From: an uncultured Bacteroides sp.
GTDB lineage: Bacteria; Bacteroidota; Bacteroidia; Bacteroidales; Bacteroidaceae
Direction: 5' to 3'
Assembly (NCBI GenBank): GCA_949285075.1
Contig: CASDXF010000007.1
Location: forward strand, 38,449 to 102,448
Length of the DNA: 64,000 nt
The position numbers and the translations under genes were made by a program. A model generated the notes under the pieces. That model saw only the letters and a program-made list of their open reading frames with translations, searched no databases and was not told where the DNA came from. Shown here piece after piece: positions 14,199-24,602 of the stretch; position 1 is the first letter of the stretch, and each line of letters opens with the position of its first letter.

Positions 14199-16016
14199 AT
14201 GGAAACTTTAGAAAAGGTTATAGCGAACTACCGGAACATCATCGCCGAAACGGAGGAAGAACTAAAAAAGGCTCGCCGGACCATACGGAACATCAGCGCG
14301 CTGCGGCTGGCGCTGTTCGTCGGGGCGGTGACGGCCGCCATCTGCTTCCGCAACGACGGATGGGCGTACCTGACCGCCTTCGCGCTCGTCCCCTTCCTGC
14401 TCTTCCTCTGGCTGGTAAAACGGCACAACCGCTGGTTCTACCGGAAAGACTTCCTGAAGCAGAAAATAGAAATCAACCGGCAGGAGCTGCGGGCCATCGA
14501 CTACGACTTCTCCGCCTTCGACGGGGGAAAGGAGTACGTAGACCCGGCCCACCTCTATACGTTCGACCTCGACGTATTCGGCGAGCGCTCGCTCTTCCAG
14601 TGCATCAACCGAAGCTCCACGCCCGTGGGGAAAAAGCGGCTGGCCGAATGGCTGAACCGCCATCTGGAAGACAAGGAAAGCATCGAACGGCGGCAGGAGG
14701 CGACACGCGAACTGGCCCCTGACGTGCGGTTCCGGCAGACGTTCCGCATACTGGGGATGCTCTATAAGGGCAAGAGCGCCGACCTTTCCGAAATAGCCGA
14801 GTGGGCCTCCGCTCCGAGCCAGTTCCGCAAGCGCGCTCTCCTGCGGGCGTTGCCCACGGTGGCGGGATGCGCCAACCTGCTCTGCATCTGCGGGGCCGTG
14901 GCGGGACTGATTCCCGGCAACGTGGCGGGAGGCGTGTTCGTCTGTTTCGTCATTTTCAGCTTCATTTTCTCGAAAGGCATCACGAAGATGCAGTCCACCT
15001 ACGGAGAAAAGCTGCGGATACTCTTCACCTACGCCCGGCAGATTCTCCTGACGGAAGAGAAGGAAATGCGCTCGCCCGCCCTGCAAGCGATAAAGGCGAG
15101 GCTGGGAGAGGGCAAGGAGGGAAGTGCGTCGAAGGCGGTGCTCCACCTGTCGCGGCTGATGAACGCCCTCGACCAACGGAACAACGTGCTGATGAGCACC
15201 CTGCTGAACGGGCTGACGCTCTGGGAGCTGCGCCAAGTGATGCGAATAGAGCGATGGAAAGAGGAGCACGCCGCCAACCTGTCCGAATGGCTGGAGGCGC
15301 TCGGAGAGATGGACGCGTACTGTTCGCTGGCCACCTTCGCCTACAATCATCCGGACTACGCCTACCCCACCGTCAGCTCCGGAGCGTTCCGTCTGGAAGC
15401 CGAGGCGATGGGCCATCCGCTGATGAACCGCGACAAATGCGTGAGAAACGGCATAGCCATCGGAAAAAGCCCCTCCTTCATCATCATTACGGGAGCTAAC
15501 ATGGCGGGGAAGAGCACCTATCTGCGCACCGTGGGGATAAACTACCTCTTGGCCTGCGTAGGCGCGCCGGTATGGGCCGAAAGCATGACCGTCACCCCCG
15601 TCCGCCTGATTACCAGCCTGCGCACCAGCGACTCGCTGAGCGACAACGAGTCCTACTTCTTCGCCGAGCTGAAACGGCTGAAGCTGATTATCGACAAGCT
15701 GCGGGAGGGCGAGCGGCTGTTCATCATACTGGACGAGATACTGAAGGGCACAAACTCCGTAGACAAGCAGAAAGGCTCTCTGGCCCTCGTCAAGCAGTTC
15801 GTCGGCATGGGCACGAACGGCATTATCGCCACTCACGACTTGGTGCTGAGCACGCTGTCGGACGCCTTCCCCGACGAGATTCGCAACTTCCGCTTTGAGG
15901 CCGACATCACGAACAATGAGCTAACCTTCTCGTACCGGATGAAGAGTGGCGTGGCGCAAAACATGAACGCCTGCTTCCTGATGAAAAAGATGGGCATAAC
16001 GGGAGTGGAGGAGTAA
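14199..16016 (+). CDS. Membrane-anchored MutS-family ATPase
   Basis: 605 residues from METLEK (an ATG 13 codons earlier is possible). An N-terminal coiled helix (EKVIANYRNIIAETEEELKK) is followed by two TM segments (about residues 38-75), a MutS lever/core-like helical region with another hydrophobic pair (about 222-262), then a MutS_V ATPase: Walker A GANMAGKSTYLRT (about 432-444), signature SDSLSDNESYFFAELKRL, Walker B LFIILDE and GIIATHD. It lacks the mismatch-recognition domain of MutS1 and the Smr domain of MutS2. Such short membrane MutS-like proteins are common in Bacteroidetes; their role is unclear, so mismatch repair should not be assumed. Convergent with rplQ. Confidence 0.85.
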   Translation: METLEKVIANYRNIIAETEEELKKARRTIRNISALRLALFVGAVTAAICFRNDGWAYLTAFALVPFLLFLWLVKRHNRWFYRKDFLKQKIEINRQELRAIDYDFSAFDGGKEYVDPAHLYTFDLDVFGERSLFQCINRSSTPVGKKRLAEWLNRHLEDKESIERRQEATRELAPDVRFRQTFRILGMLYKGKSADLSEIAEWASAPSQFRKRALLRALPTVAGCANLLCICGAVAGLIPGNVAGGVFVCFVIFSFIFSKGITKMQSTYGEKLRILFTYARQILLTEEKEMRSPALQAIKARLGEGKEGSASKAVLHLSRLMNALDQRNNVLMSTLLNGLTLWELRQVMRIERWKEEHAANLSEWLEALGEMDAYCSLATFAYNHPDYAYPTVSSGAFRLEAEAMGHPLMNRDKCVRNGIAIGKSPSFIIITGANMAGKSTYLRTVGINYLLACVGAPVWAESMTVTPVRLITSLRTSDSLSDNESYFFAELKRLKLIIDKLREGERLFIILDEILKGTNSVDKQKGSLALVKQFVGMGTNGIIATHDLVLSTLSDAFPDEIRNFRFEADITNNELTFSYRMKSGVAQNMNACFLMKKMGITGVEE

Positions 16017-16113
16017 TCTCCTCCCTCCCACTCCTTCCGGACAGGAGAAAAGGAGACGGCCACCATCGACAGCCCCCTCCGCTCCCCGGGAAAAAGGAAA
16101 GGGACAGAAACAA

Positions 16114-16139
16114 AAAAGCCTCCCGCATGGGAGGCTTTT
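16114..16139. terminator. Bidirectional terminator between the MutS-like gene and rplQ
   Basis: AAAAGCCTCCC / GGGAGGCTTTT with a 4-nt loop and T-rich tails on both strands. It ends the long ribosomal transcript (minus) and probably the MutS-like gene (plus). Confidence 0.85.
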
Positions 16140-16158
16140 CTTCTTATCTAGGATAAAA

Positions 16159-16662
16159 TTATTCAGCAGCTTCAGCCTTCGGCTCTTCAACCGCCGCGGG
16201 CGCTTCTGTCGCCGGAGTCTCAGCGGCGGGAGCGGCAGCCCCACTCTTCTTGGAACGACGAGTACGTGCCGGCTTCTTAGCGACTTTCTCCTTCAACATA
16301 TTTTCATTGTAGTCAACCAACTCAATGAAACACATCGAAGCGTTATCACCCAAACGATGACCAGTCTTGATAATGCGGGTATATCCGCCCGGACGGTCAG
16401 CGATTTTAGCCGAGATTTCCTTGAACAACTCCGTAACCACATACTTATCTTGCAAGTCCTTGAACACCAAACGGCGCGAGTGAGTCGTATCGGTCTTAGA
16501 CTTCGTCAGCAAAGGTTCAACATACTTTCTCAAAGCCTTTGCCTTCTCTACGGTCGTAGTAATTCTCTTATGCTTAATCAAAGAGCAAGCCATATTGGCC
16601 AACATCGCCTTCCTGTGAGAAGCGGTACGACCTAAATGATTGAATTTCTTATTATGTCTCAT
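16159..16662 (-). CDS. rplQ: 50S ribosomal protein L17
   Basis: Large-subunit protein near the exit tunnel. 167 residues: the normal ~120-residue L17 core ([20 protein letters not shown] at the N-terminus, [19 protein letters not shown] in the middle) plus a ~45-residue C-terminal tail of basic then Ala/Pro/Glu-rich sequence ([20 protein letters not shown]), typical of Bacteroidetes L17 and probably disordered. Last gene of the alpha operon, 3 bp after rpoA, just before the terminator. Confidence 0.97.
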   Translation of the reverse strand: MRHNKKFNHLGRTASHRKAMLANMACSLIKHKRITTTVEKAKALRKYVEPLLTKSKTDTTHSRRLVFKDLQDKYVVTELFKEISAKIADRPGGYTRIIKTGHRLGDNASMCFIELVDYNENMLKEKVAKKPARTRRSKKSGAAAPAAETPATEAPAAVEEPKAEAAE

Positions 16663-16665
16663 CTT

Positions 16666-17658
16666 TTATTCTTTATCTAATTTATATTTAGAAATATCGG
16701 TCCCGAACGACAGATTCAGGTTCTCCAACAGGTCGTCAAGCTCAGTAAGCGATTTCTTTCCAAAGTTCCTGAACTTCAACAAATCCGTCTTATTAAACTG
16801 AACCAAGTCACCAAGAGTCTCTACGTCAGCCGCCTTCAGACAGTTAAGAGCGCGTACTGACAAGTCCATATCGACAAGCTTCGTCTTAAGCAACTGGCGC
16901 ATGTGCAATACTTCCTCGTCAAACTCCTCGTTAGCGTCCGTATCATTATTCTCAAGCGTAATTTTCTCGTCTGAAAATAACATGAAATGATATATCAATA
17001 TCTTCGCGGCTTCCTTCAAGGCTTCTTTAGGATGAATGGAACCGTCCGTCGTAATCTCAAGCACCAACTTCTCGTAGTCAGTCTTCTGCTCCACGCGATA
17101 GTTCTCTACGGCATACTTGACGTTACGAATCGGAGTATAAATAGAATCGATTGGAATTACGTTAACGTCCGTGCAGTATTCGCGGTTCTCGTCCGCCGGA
17201 ACATAACCACGGCCCTTGTTAATCGTAATGTCAATCTGCATAGTCGATTTGGAATCTAAATGACAAATAACTAATTCAGGATTTAACACTTCAAATCCAG
17301 TCAAATACTTACTTATGTCACCTGCTTTAAATTCACTAGAATTCTCAACAGTGATGCTTACCTTCTCGCTCTCGAATTCTTCAACTATTTGCTTGAATCT
17401 TACTTGCTTCAAATTCAAGATAATGTTGGTAACATCCTCTTTTACTCCCGGTACACTGGAAAATTCATGCTCCACTCCCTCTATTCTGATGGTAGTGATA
17501 GCAAAACCCTCTAATGACGAAAGAAGGATACGGCGCAAGGCATTACCCACAGTAATACCAAACCCCGGCTCCAACGGACGAAATTCGAACTTGCCGAATT
17601 TAGAGTCCGCCTCCAACATCAATACTTTATCAGGTTTTTGAAATGCTAATATCGCCAT
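16666..17658 (-). CDS. rpoA: RNA polymerase alpha subunit
   Basis: 330 residues, the usual length. The N-terminal domain (about 1-230) dimerises and nucleates RNAP assembly ([20 protein letters not shown]); the C-terminal domain (about 255-325) has the helix-hairpin-helix region [19 protein letters not shown] that contacts UP elements and activators. Alpha operon, between rpsD and rplQ (gaps 11 and 3 bp). Confidence 0.98.
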   Translation of the reverse strand: MAILAFQKPDKVLMLEADSKFGKFEFRPLEPGFGITVGNALRRILLSSLEGFAITTIRIEGVEHEFSSVPGVKEDVTNIILNLKQVRFKQIVEEFESEKVSITVENSSEFKAGDISKYLTGFEVLNPELVICHLDSKSTMQIDITINKGRGYVPADENREYCTDVNVIPIDSIYTPIRNVKYAVENYRVEQKTDYEKLVLEITTDGSIHPKEALKEAAKILIYHFMLFSDEKITLENNDTDANEEFDEEVLHMRQLLKTKLVDMDLSVRALNCLKAADVETLGDLVQFNKTDLLKFRNFGKKSLTELDDLLENLNLSFGTDISKYKLDKE

Positions 17659-17669
17659 GAAATTAATTA

Positions 17670-18275
17670 TTATTTAGAATACAATTCAACGATCAAATGC
17701 TCTTTAATGTTCTCAGGAATATCCGCCCTCTCTGGAATGTGCAGCAACTTGCCCACCTTTGAGGTCTCATCCCACTCCAACCACGGGTATTTACTGTGAT
17801 TAAAGCCTGCAAGAGAATTGGATATAACTTCCAATGATTTAGATCTCTCACGAACACCAACCAATTGCCCCGGCTTAACAGCATACGAAGGAATATTCAC
17901 CACTTGACCGTCTACTGTAATATGCCTATGACTAACCAGCTGACGAGCAGCGGCGCGCGTAGGAGCAATGCCTAAACGGAACACCACGTTATCAAGACGA
18001 CCTTCTAGCAACTGAAGCAATACCTCACCGGTAATTCCCTTAGCTTTAGCGGCCTTCTCAAATAAGTTACGGAATTGCTTTTCTAAAATCCCATAAGTAT
18101 ATTTCGCCTTTTGCTTTTCACGAAGCTGAACTCCATATTCTGAGGTCTTTCTTTTTCTTGAATTACCATGCTGACCGGGAGGGTAGTTTTTCTTAGACAA
18201 AACTTTATCAGCTCCAAAAATTCCCTCACCAAACTTACGGGCTATCCTTGATTTTGGTCCAGTATATCTAGCCAT
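17670..18275 (-). CDS. rpsD: 30S ribosomal protein S4
   Basis: 201 residues. Primary 16S rRNA binder and, in well-studied bacteria, an autoregulator of the alpha operon. N-terminal [17 protein letters not shown], then NYPPGQHG, and the S4 RNA-binding domain at about 90-155 ([38 protein letters not shown]). A relatively long 122-bp gap separates it from rpsK upstream. Confidence 0.98.
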   Translation of the reverse strand: MARYTGPKSRIARKFGEGIFGADKVLSKKNYPPGQHGNSRKRKTSEYGVQLREKQKAKYTYGILEKQFRNLFEKAAKAKGITGEVLLQLLEGRLDNVVFRLGIAPTRAAARQLVSHRHITVDGQVVNIPSYAVKPGQLVGVRERSKSLEVISNSLAGFNHSKYPWLEWDETSKVGKLLHIPERADIPENIKEHLIVELYSK

Positions 18276-18397
18276 TTTCTTTCTTAAATATTTAATTGTT
18301 TATTCATGAACTTAATTTGTTGCAGCCGCGAATTACAGAGAAGAATTTAATGCAATTCCAAAAACAAAATCAAGATCATTAAATTATAAAAGGTAAT

Positions 18398-18787
18398 TTA
18401 AACTCTACGTCTTTTAGGAGGACGACAACCGTTATGCGGAAGTGGAGTTACATCAATAATCTCCGTCACTTCAATACCCGCTCCATGAACTGTCCTAATA
18501 GCCGACTCACGTCCGTTACCCGGGCCTTTCACATAAGCTTTTACCTTTCTCAAGCCAAGATCGTACGCCACTTTCGCACAATCTTGCGCAGCCATCTGAG
18601 CTGCATAAGGAGTGTTCTTCTTTGAACCTCTAAATCCCATCTTTCCCGCAGAAGACCAAGAGATTACCTGTCCTTCACTGTTTGCAAGAGAAACAATAAT
18701 ATTGTTGAAAGAAGAATGAACATGTAATTGTCCATTAGCATCTACTTTCACATTTCTCTTCTTCGCTGCGACTGTTTTTTTTGCCAT
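18398..18787 (-). CDS. rpsK: 30S ribosomal protein S11
   Basis: 129 residues; platform protein of the small subunit near the mRNA exit. Signatures [33 protein letters not shown] and the basic C-terminus [14 protein letters not shown]. Lies between rpsM (11 bp) and rpsD. Confidence 0.98.
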   Translation of the reverse strand: MAKKTVAAKKRNVKVDANGQLHVHSSFNNIIVSLANSEGQVISWSSAGKMGFRGSKKNTPYAAQMAAQDCAKVAYDLGLRKVKAYVKGPGNGRESAIRTVHGAGIEVTEIIDVTPLPHNGCRPPKRRRV

Positions 18788-18798
18788 ATCAACAATTA

Positions 18799-19179
18799 TT
18801 ATTTAGTAGCTTTTTTCTTATTAGCAACGGTTTTCTTCTTACCTTTACGAGTACGCGCGTTGTTCTTCGTGCTCTGGCCTCTCACCGGCAAACCAATGCG
18901 GTGACGTATGCCACGATAACAACCAATATCCATTAATCGCTTAATGTTCAATTGTATTTCAGAACGAAGATCGCCTTCAACCTTGTATTCCGCACTGATA
19001 ATCTCACGAATCTTAGCTGCCTGATCATCAGTCCAGTCTTTTACCTTGATATCCTTATCCACACCAGCCTTATCCAAAATCTTAGCTGAACTACTACGAC
19101 CTATTCCAAATATATAGGTCAACGCAATTTCACCCCTCTTATTCTGAGGTAAATCTACACCAACTATTCTTATAGCCAT
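18799..19179 (-). CDS. rpsM: 30S ribosomal protein S13
   Basis: 126 residues; head protein contacting the P-site tRNA and the subunit bridge. Signatures [34 protein letters not shown] and [20 protein letters not shown] followed by a Lys-rich tail. First long gene of the alpha cluster, after rpmJ. Confidence 0.98.
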   Translation of the reverse strand: MAIRIVGVDLPQNKRGEIALTYIFGIGRSSSAKILDKAGVDKDIKVKDWTDDQAAKIREIISAEYKVEGDLRSEIQLNIKRLMDIGCYRGIRHRIGLPVRGQSTKNNARTRKGKKKTVANKKKATK

Positions 19180-19211
19180 ATACTAATTTATTTTTTTGCA
19201 AAAATAACAAA

Positions 19212-19328
19212 TTATCCTTGACGTTGTTTATACTTAGGATTTTTCTTATTAATAACATACAACCGGCCATTACGTCTAACGATCTTACATTCTGGCGTGC
19301 GTTTTTTTAACGAAGCTCTTACTTTCAT
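19212..19328 (-). CDS. rpmJ: 50S ribosomal protein L36, zinc-free form
   Basis: 38 residues ([20 protein letters not shown] ... NPKYKQRQG). The small L36 protein binds 23S rRNA through a zinc ribbon in most bacteria; here three of the four usual Cys/His ligands are replaced and only one Cys remains, so it should not hold zinc. Placed between infA (10 bp) and rpsM (32 bp), the standard position. Confidence 0.95.
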   Translation of the reverse strand: MKVRASLKKRTPECKIVRRNGRLYVINKKNPKYKQRQG

Positions 19329-19338
19329 ATCTTATTTT

Positions 19339-19557
19339 TTATTTATATCTAAATACAATTCTTCCTTTTGATAAATCATAAGGAGACATTTCAACCCTTA
19401 CCTTATCGCCAGGTAATATCTTAATATAATGCATCCGCATTTTACCTGAGATATGTGCAGTAATCTCATGTCCATTCTCTAATTCAACGCGAAACATTGC
19501 ATTCGACAATGCTTCAACAATAACTCCATCTTGCTCTATTGCAGATTGCTTTGCCAT
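19339..19557 (-). CDS. infA: Translation initiation factor IF-1
   Basis: 72 residues, a single OB-fold that binds the ribosomal A site at initiation. Signatures [40 protein letters not shown] and the ending GRIVFRYK. Separated from map by 1 bp, so the two are probably translationally linked. Confidence 0.98.
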   Translation of the reverse strand: MAKQSAIEQDGVIVEALSNAMFRVELENGHEITAHISGKMRMHYIKILPGDKVRVEMSPYDLSKGRIVFRYK

Positions 19558-19558
19558 A

Positions 19559-20356
19559 TTATATTGCTTTATCTCCTAAAACATCTTCTATAAATTTGAA
19601 TGACGACAAGATTTCAGCCTTATCGACTCCAACAGCTACCGTATGTTCAAAATGAGCGGCACATTTCCTATCTCTAGTACGAACCGTCCATCCATCCCTC
19701 TCCATAACAATTTGTCTATTCCCTAGCGTTATCATTGGCTCAATCGCTATGCACAAGCCTCTCTTCATCAAAGTACCGCATCCTCTTCTGCCATAATTAG
19801 GAACTTGCGGATCCTCATGCATTTCCTTTCCTATTCCGTGTCCTACAAACTCACGCACTACGCCATAAGAATGCGCTTCGCAATGCTGCTGAATAGCGTA
19901 TCCAATATCTCCTATCCTTTTGCCATGCACCGCATTCTCAATGCCTATATACAAGGCTTCTTTCGTAACTTTCAACAAAGAACGAATTTCCTCATCCACC
20001 TCGCCAACACAAAAAGTATAAGCAGAGTCACCACAAAAGCCATTCATATAAGTTCCGCAGTCGACGGAAACAATATCTCCGTCTTTCAGAACAACTTCCC
20101 CCGGAATTCCATGAACGACCTGTTCATTTACAGAAGTACATATTGAGGCCGGGAACGGTTCTCCATATTGGTTGGGAAACCCTTTGAAGGTCGGGATGGC
20201 TCCATTATCTCTAATAAATTCCTCCGCTACCTTATCCAACTGACGAGTAGTAACTCCCGGCTTTACCAATTTAGCGACTTCCGCAAGGGTTCTACCGACT
20301 AATAAATTACTCTGCCGAAGCAGCTCAATCTCATCTTCTGTTTTAAGAAATACCAT
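19559..20356 (-). CDS. map: Type I methionine aminopeptidase
   Basis: 265 residues. Removes the initiator Met from nascent proteins using a dinuclear metal site. Metal ligands are visible: two Asp in [18 protein letters not shown], His in [14 protein letters not shown], Glu in CIAIEPMI and a final Glu; a His lies in QVVHGIPG. No N-terminal SH3-like extension, so class Ia. Between secY (10 bp) and infA, as in many Bacteroidetes. Confidence 0.96.
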   Translation of the reverse strand: MVFLKTEDEIELLRQSNLLVGRTLAEVAKLVKPGVTTRQLDKVAEEFIRDNGAIPTFKGFPNQYGEPFPASICTSVNEQVVHGIPGEVVLKDGDIVSVDCGTYMNGFCGDSAYTFCVGEVDEEIRSLLKVTKEALYIGIENAVHGKRIGDIGYAIQQHCEAHSYGVVREFVGHGIGKEMHEDPQVPNYGRRGCGTLMKRGLCIAIEPMITLGNRQIVMERDGWTVRTRDRKCAAHFEHTVAVGVDKAEILSSFKFIEDVLGDKAI

Positions 20357-20366
20357 CTTCAGAATA

Positions 20367-21707
20367 TTAATAAGCCGTTACACCGGCACGCCCTTTAATG
20401 CGTCCGGAACTCAACAAGCCGTCATAATGTCTCATCAACAAATGGCTCTCTACCTGCTGCAACGTATCAAGCACAACACCTACAAGAATCAACAAAGAAG
20501 TACCTCCAAAGAATTGAGCAAATCCTGCCTGTACACCAAACATACCGGCAAAAGCAGGCAAAATCGCAATCAAAGCTAAGAAAAATGACCCCGGAAGAGT
20601 GATACGAGACATAATCTCGTCAATATAATCCGCCGTTTGTTTACCCGGCTTAATCCCCGGAATGAACCCATTATTCCGCTTCATATCTTCAGCCATCTGA
20701 GTTGGGTTAATTGTAATTGCAGTATAAAAATACGTAAACAATATAATCATAACCGCAAAAATCAAATTATACCAGAAACTTGTATGGTCCATCAACGTAT
20801 GCCAGAAACTACCCGCATTTTCACTATCTGAATAGCCGACAAAAGCAATCGGAATAAACATTATTGCCTGCGCAAAAATAATAGGCATCACACCCGCAGC
20901 ATTCACCTTCAAAGGTATATACTGCCGAGCACCGCCATATTGCTTATTCCCTACAATCCTTTTCGCATATTGTACAGGAATCTTTCGCACTCCTTGTACA
21001 AGGAGTATCGCAGCGGCAATCACTAACAGTAAAAATACAATCTCAATCATAAACATAATCAATCCACCGCTTTTCTCTGACACTCTTGAAGAAAATTCCA
21101 AAATTAACGAATCAGGAAAACGTGCGATAATACCGATTAGAATAATGAAAGAAATTCCATTTCCAATACCTTTATCGGTAATTCTCTCTCCTAACCACAA
21201 AATAAACATACTGCCCGCCGCAAGAATGATAGTAGCGGTAACCATAAACAAAGTCCAATCTAATGAAGCATTCAAGGAAGGACCTGCTTGTGCCTTAAGA
21301 TTTAACAAATAAGAAGGAGCTTGAACCAATAAAATCGCTATCGTCAAATAACGGGTATACTGATTCATTTTTCTTCTCCCACTTTCGCCTTCGCGCTGCA
21401 TTTTTTGGAAATATGGAACAGCAATTCCCAACAATTGAATAACGATAGAGGCGGAGATATAAGGCATTATTCCTAATGCAAAAATAGAAGCATTAGAAAA
21501 GGCTCCTCCAGAAAACATATTCAACAAGGCCAATAACCCTTCGCTTGTTTGTTCGTGCAATTTTGCCAACATTGCCGGATTAATACCCGGTAATACGACA
21601 TAAGACCCAAAACGGTAAATTGCCACAAACAATATGGTGATGAGGATCCGTTGTCGCAGATCCTCAATCTTCCATATATTTTTTAATGTTTCAATAGCTT
21701 TTCTCAT
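20367..21707 (-). CDS. secY: Preprotein translocase subunit SecY
   Basis: 446 residues with ten TM helices; the membrane channel of the Sec system, partnering with SecE (encoded at 46616) and SecA. Signatures RILITILFVAIYRFGSYVVL at TM1, ALGIMPYISASIVIQLL at the plug/TM2 region and GFIPGIKPGKQTADYID in the C5 loop. Sits between rplO and map in the spc operon. Confidence 0.98.
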   Translation of the reverse strand: MRKAIETLKNIWKIEDLRQRILITILFVAIYRFGSYVVLPGINPAMLAKLHEQTSEGLLALLNMFSGGAFSNASIFALGIMPYISASIVIQLLGIAVPYFQKMQREGESGRRKMNQYTRYLTIAILLVQAPSYLLNLKAQAGPSLNASLDWTLFMVTATIILAAGSMFILWLGERITDKGIGNGISFIILIGIIARFPDSLILEFSSRVSEKSGGLIMFMIEIVFLLLVIAAAILLVQGVRKIPVQYAKRIVGNKQYGGARQYIPLKVNAAGVMPIIFAQAIMFIPIAFVGYSDSENAGSFWHTLMDHTSFWYNLIFAVMIILFTYFYTAITINPTQMAEDMKRNNGFIPGIKPGKQTADYIDEIMSRITLPGSFFLALIAILPAFAGMFGVQAGFAQFFGGTSLLILVGVVLDTLQQVESHLLMRHYDGLLSSGRIKGRAGVTAY

Positions 21708-21711
21708 TGAA

Positions 21712-22158
21712 TTAGAGTTTTACTACAGTTCCACCAACAGCCTCAATTGCGGCCGCCGCAGTACCAGAGAATGCATGAGCCTCCACTTCCAACTTGTTAG
21801 TCAAAGTACCTTTTCCCAACACTTTAACCAACTGATTTGAAGACACGAATCCCGCTTCGATAAAGTCCTTCACGCCAACTCTCGTGAGGCCCTTATCTTC
21901 TGACAATTTCTGAATCGCATCTAAGTTGATAGGCCTATACTCTATACGATTGATATTCTTAAAACCAAATTTAGGCACACGACGTTGAAGCGGCATCTGA
22001 CCTCCTTCAAAACCGATTTTCCTAGAATAACCAGATCTAGATTTCGCACCTTTATGCCCCCTCGTAGAGGTACCACCTAATCCGGAACCCGGACCACGAC
22101 CGACTCTTTTCCTTTCCTTAGTAGCCCCCTTTGCTGGTTTCAAATTACTTAAGTTCAT
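21712..22158 (-). CDS. rplO: 50S ribosomal protein L15
   Basis: 148 residues from [20 protein letters not shown]; an in-frame ATG eight codons upstream is not the family start. The Gly-rich basic N-terminal extension ([18 protein letters not shown]) threads into 23S rRNA. Lies 30 bp after rpmD and 4 bp before secY. Confidence 0.97.
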   Translation of the reverse strand: MNLSNLKPAKGATKERKRVGRGPGSGLGGTSTRGHKGAKSRSGYSRKIGFEGGQMPLQRRVPKFGFKNINRIEYRPINLDAIQKLSEDKGLTRVGVKDFIEAGFVSSNQLVKVLGKGTLTNKLEVEAHAFSGTAAAAIEAVGGTVVKL

Positions 22159-22188
22159 ATTGCAATTCGTTTTATTATACACAATAAA

Positions 22189-22365
22189 TTACTTTACGAT
22201 GGTAACCAAATGCTTTACCTTATTAACCATCCCCAGAATTGAAGGAGTACATTCGTGTTCAACCACACGGTTTAATTTACGAAGTCCAAGTGCATCCAAA
22301 GTTCTCTTCTGATCAATCGGAGCTCCAATTCTACTCTTTACTTGTTTTATCTTTATAGTTGACAT
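22189..22365 (-). CDS. rpmD: 50S ribosomal protein L30
   Basis: 58 residues (MSTIKIKQVKSRIGAPIDQK ... MVNKVKHLVTIVK). Small ferredoxin-like RNA-binding protein of the 50S subunit. Located between rpsE (9 bp) and rplO, its standard place. Confidence 0.95.
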   Translation of the reverse strand: MSTIKIKQVKSRIGAPIDQKRTLDALGLRKLNRVVEHECTPSILGMVNKVKHLVTIVK

Positions 22366-22374
22366 GTTACCTCC

Positions 22375-22893
22375 TTATCCTCTAAATACTTTCTCAATAC
22401 TTATACCTCTATTTTGAGCGACCATCCTTGCATCCCGCATCTCACTCAAAGCTAAGATAGTAGCCTTCACAAGATTATGAGGATTAGAAGAGCCTTTGGA
22501 TTTAGCCAACACGTCAGTCACACCAACACTTTCCAACACCGCACGCATAGCTCCACCTGCAACGACTCCTGTACCATGAGAAGCAGGTCTGATGAAAACC
22601 TTCGCTCCTCCAAACTTTGCAGATTGCTCATGAGGCACAGTTCCTTTCAAGACAGGGACCTTAATCAGATTCTTCTTTGCCGCTTCAACGCCTTTAGCAA
22701 TAGCCGCCGTCACTTCACCAGCTTTACCAAGTCCCCATCCAATAATGCCTTCTTCATTTCCTACAACCACAATCGCAGAAAAGCTAAAAGTTCTACCACC
22801 TTTGGTAACTTTAGTCACACGATTAATGGCTACCAGTCTGTCCTTCAGTTCAACATCGTTAGTAATCTTAACTCTATTATTAATTCCTGCCAT
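22375..22893 (-). CDS. rpsE: 30S ribosomal protein S5
   Basis: 172 residues. Shapes the mRNA entry tunnel and decoding accuracy. dsRNA-binding N-terminal domain ([20 protein letters not shown]) and S5 C-terminal domain ([30 protein letters not shown]). The residues around GGRTFSF look wild type. Separated from rplR by 5 bp. Confidence 0.98.
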   Translation of the reverse strand: MAGINNRVKITNDVELKDRLVAINRVTKVTKGGRTFSFSAIVVVGNEEGIIGWGLGKAGEVTAAIAKGVEAAKKNLIKVPVLKGTVPHEQSAKFGGAKVFIRPASHGTGVVAGGAMRAVLESVGVTDVLAKSKGSSNPHNLVKATILALSEMRDARMVAQNRGISIEKVFRG

Positions 22894-22898
22894 AATGA

Positions 22899-23243
22899 TT
22901 AAAATTTAAGTCCACCGTTACGAGCGGCTTCCGCCACTTCTTTAACTCTCCCATGATACAAGTAACCATTACGGTCGAAAACAACAGTAGTTATACCTGC
23001 CTCCTGAGCCTTTTTCGCAATCAACTCACCAACCTTAGCAGCTTGCTCTTTCTTCGTTACTTTCTCAGTCATACCCAAAGATGAAGCAGCAGCCAACGTC
23101 CTGCCAGAGAGGTCATCGATAAGTTGAACATAAATTTGCTTGTTACTTCTAAACACACTCATACGCGGACGTTCAGGAGTACCTGATATTTTATTGCGTA
23201 CTCTATATTTGATTCTAATTCGTCTTTCTAATTTTGTTATCAT
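22899..23243 (-). CDS. rplR: 50S ribosomal protein L18
   Basis: 114 residues; binds 5S rRNA in the central protuberance. Signatures [38 protein letters not shown] and the ending [20 protein letters not shown]. Between rplF and rpsE. Confidence 0.98.
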   Translation of the reverse strand: MITKLERRIRIKYRVRNKISGTPERPRMSVFRSNKQIYVQLIDDLSGRTLAAASSLGMTEKVTKKEQAAKVGELIAKKAQEAGITTVVFDRNGYLYHGRVKEVAEAARNGGLKF

Positions 23244-23261
23244 AACGTTCCAGATTTACAA

Positions 23262-23831
23262 TTATTTAGCGCCTGCTGATTTGCCAGACTTTCTGCGAAT
23301 AACTTCGCCAACAAACTTAATACCCTTACCTTTGTAAGGCTCAGGCTTACGGAAAGAACGTATTTTAGCACACACTTGACCAAGTAATTGCTTGTCACAA
23401 GACTCTAACATAATCAAAGGATTCTTATTCCTCTCAGACTTGGTCTCCACCTTTATTTCAGGAGGCAATTGAATAAAAATACTATGCGTATAACCTAGCG
23501 CCAATTCGATAATATTACCTTGATTAGAAGCACGATAACCCACGCCAACTAATTCAAGCTCTTTCTTATAGCCCTCGGATACTCCTACGACCATATTGTT
23601 AATCAACGCACGATATAATCCATGAAACGCATGTTTTTGTTTTGGATTATCTAACATGGCGTCCGCATTTTCAGTCAAAGTCACATGTCCATCTGCAATA
23701 GTGACATCTATCGCCGGATCAACATATTGGCTCATTTCACCTTTTGGCCCTTTTACAGTCACCGTATTATCTTTAATAGTAACTGTTACTCCCGCAGGGA
23801 TACTAATGGGTAATTTTCCTATTCTTGACAT
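23262..23831 (-). CDS. rplF: 50S ribosomal protein L6
   Basis: 189 residues; two tandem L6 domains at the base of the L7/L12 stalk. Signatures MSRIGKLPISIPAGVTVTI, VSEGYKKELELVGVGYRAS and PEPYKGKGIKFVGEVIRRK. Gaps of 17-18 bp to rpsH and rplR. Confidence 0.98.
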   Translation of the reverse strand: MSRIGKLPISIPAGVTVTIKDNTVTVKGPKGEMSQYVDPAIDVTIADGHVTLTENADAMLDNPKQKHAFHGLYRALINNMVVGVSEGYKKELELVGVGYRASNQGNIIELALGYTHSIFIQLPPEIKVETKSERNKNPLIMLESCDKQLLGQVCAKIRSFRKPEPYKGKGIKFVGEVIRRKSGKSAGAK

Positions 23832-23848
23832 CGCTTATTCTCCTCTTA

Positions 23849-24244
23849 TTAATATACATAACACAAAACTTCACCGCCAATCTTTAATTCAGCAGCTTCT
23901 TTGTCAGTCATCACGCCTTTAGAAGTCGATATTATAGCAATACCCAACCCATTAATAACCCTTGGCATATCTTTATACCCCGTGTATCTACGCATACCCG
24001 GAGTAGATATTCTCACTAATTTCTTTATCGCATTAACCTTGTTAACTGAATCATACTTCAATGCGACCTTAATTGTACCTTGAGGACCATCTTCAATAAA
24101 CTTATAGTTCAAGATGTATCCTTTCTCAAAGAGGATCTTTGTAATCGCCTTCTTCAAATTTGAAGCCGGAACTTCTACCACCCGATGTTTAGCACTGATG
24201 GCGTTCCGTAATCTTGTTAAATAATCTGCTATTGGATCAGTCAT
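23849..24244 (-). CDS. rpsH: 30S ribosomal protein S8
   Basis: 131 residues; binds the central 16S domain and, in E. coli, represses the spc operon. Signatures MTDPIADYLTRLRNAISAKH, RVSTPG-type RISTPGMRRYTG and the ending GGEVLCYVY. A 52-bp gap separates it from rpsN. Confidence 0.98.
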   Translation of the reverse strand: MTDPIADYLTRLRNAISAKHRVVEVPASNLKKAITKILFEKGYILNYKFIEDGPQGTIKVALKYDSVNKVNAIKKLVRISTPGMRRYTGYKDMPRVINGLGIAIISTSKGVMTDKEAAELKIGGEVLCYVY

Positions 24245-24296
24245 ATATAAAAAATTAAATTAATCAGGACTACCCTGACAATATTTAAACAACAAA

Positions 24297-24596
24297 TTAC
24301 CAGCTTGCCTTCTTAACTCCCGGAATTAATCCGTTAGAAGCCATTTCCCTAAACTGGATTCTAGAAATTCCAAACTGACGGATATAGCCTTTCGGACGCC
24401 CCGTTAATTTGCAACGATTATGCAAACGAATCGGATTTGAATTTTTAGGCAGCTCCTGCAACTTCCGAGCAGCTTCATAAGCTTCCGCCGGAGTACCTGT
24501 CCGAACTATCTGTTTCAATTCCGCTCTCTTCTCCGCATATTTGGCTACTAATTTAGCACGCTTAACCTCCCGTGCTTTCATTGATTCTTTTGCCAT
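24297..24596 (-). CDS. rpsN: 30S ribosomal protein S14, zinc-free form
   Basis: 99 residues, the longer S14 without the CxxC-CxxC zinc site: the region [20 protein letters not shown] has a single Cys. Binds the head of the small subunit. Together with the Cys-poor L36 it fits a zinc-sparing ribosome. Between rplE (6 bp) and rpsH. Confidence 0.97.
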   Translation of the reverse strand: MAKESMKAREVKRAKLVAKYAEKRAELKQIVRTGTPAEAYEAARKLQELPKNSNPIRLHNRCKLTGRPKGYIRQFGISRIQFREMASNGLIPGVKKASW

Positions 24597-24602
24597 ATTC
24601 TA

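Noticed and set aside
14262-15836. 524-residue open frame antisense to the MutS-like gene
   Set aside because: Shadow frame; the Walker motifs on the plus strand show the true gene.
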